53,477 nucleotides of DNA from Mycolicibacter engbaekii (GTDB taxonomy: Bacteria > Actinomycetota > Actinomycetes > Mycobacteriales > Mycobacteriaceae). Each line of letters opens with the position of its first letter. The stretch's first letter is position 1. Under the pieces are notes generated by a model. It was not told where the DNA came from and ran no database searches. It saw only the letters and a list, made by a program, of their open reading frames with translations. Location: assembly GCF_002101585.1 (NCBI RefSeq), contig NZ_LQOT01000039.1, positions 1 through 53,477 on the forward strand, read 5' to 3'. Shown here piece after piece: positions 53,414 to 53,477 of this stretch. The position numbers were made by a program, and so were the translations under genes.

Positions 53414-53477
53414 GCGAGAAGAGTGCTGCGTCGGTGGGGGGTCCGGATCGTCGGGCGATTGTTGCTGAGGCGCTGCG
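53410..53477 (+). CDS. Start of a probable polyketide synthase (cut by window end)
   Basis: TTG 53410 follows GGGGAGG at five bases and opens SEKSAASVGGPDRRAIVAEALR up to the window edge. The charged helix DRRAIVAEALR is like the N-terminal docking helices of mycobacterial modular synthases. The FadD26-like and TesA-like genes upstream predict a PKS here. Only 22 codons are visible, so the product is inferred from context. Confidence 0.4.
   Translation, partial: MSEKSAASVGGPDRRAIVAEAL

Overview
The window is high-GC actinobacterial DNA, and its right two thirds can be placed with confidence in a Mycobacterium (or a close genus such as Mycolicibacter). From about 23.2 kb to 50.3 kb the gene order follows the M. 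tuberculosis segment Rv1471-Rv1497 almost gene by gene: thioredoxin, echA12, ABC-F ATPase, small HTH protein, acnR-like TetR, acn, Rv1476-like membrane protein, ripA, ripB, moxR1, DUF58 and VWA proteins, fabG1-inhA-hemH, Rv1486c-like, NfeD, SPFH, DoxX-like, VTT membrane protein, mutA-mutB-meaB, lipL. Function and orthology here rest on recognised motifs and synteny recalled from memory, not on a database search.

Left region (about 0.07-22.4 kb, all genes on the minus strand): an accessory island that looks like stacked anti-phage systems. In transcription order it holds an endonuclease/exonuclease/phosphatase-fold gene (frameshifted); a 1.7 kaa DEAD/DEAH helicase-DUF1998 protein with a C-terminal Vsr/DUF559-like nuclease fold; an SNF2 helicase; an Eco57I/PglX-class adenine methylase (the last three translationally coupled and resembling a class 1 DISARM core); an OLD-like DUF3696 ATPase, a PIN-like nuclease and an RNA ligase (coupled by ATGA overlaps, the most unusual module here); a RelE-like/UvrD fusion helicase; a DUF262 GmrSD-type protein; and a PknH-like sensor kinase broken by a one-base frameshift.

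Middle region (22.4-43.6 kb): core metabolism and cell envelope. A secreted DUF5666 protein diverges from the trx-echA12 side. Acn is followed by its TetR repressor. The acn/Rv1476-like intergenic region carries a good match to the corynebacterial AcnR operator and, beside it, a 16/19 match to the IdeR/DtxR box, linking aconitase to carbon and iron status. RipA/RipB peptidoglycan hydrolases precede a MoxR1-DUF58-VWA chaperone-type operon. The fabG1-inhA-hemH operon supplies FAS-II reductases and ferrochelatase; its promoter naturally has T at the position homologous to the M. tuberculosis c-15t isoniazid-resistance mutation.

Right region (43.7-53.5 kb): the methylmalonyl-CoA mutase operon mutA-mutB-meaB, lacking the mazEF4 pair found between mutB and meaB in M. 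tuberculosis; the lipL esterase; then a tesA-like thioesterase, a FadD26-like fatty-acyl-AMP ligase and the first codons of what is probably a polyketide synthase. This repeats the order tesA-(small gene)-fadD26-ppsA at the start of the phthiocerol dimycocerosate locus, in a different place. Methylmalonyl-CoA made or consumed by MutAB is also the extender for such methyl-branched lipids.
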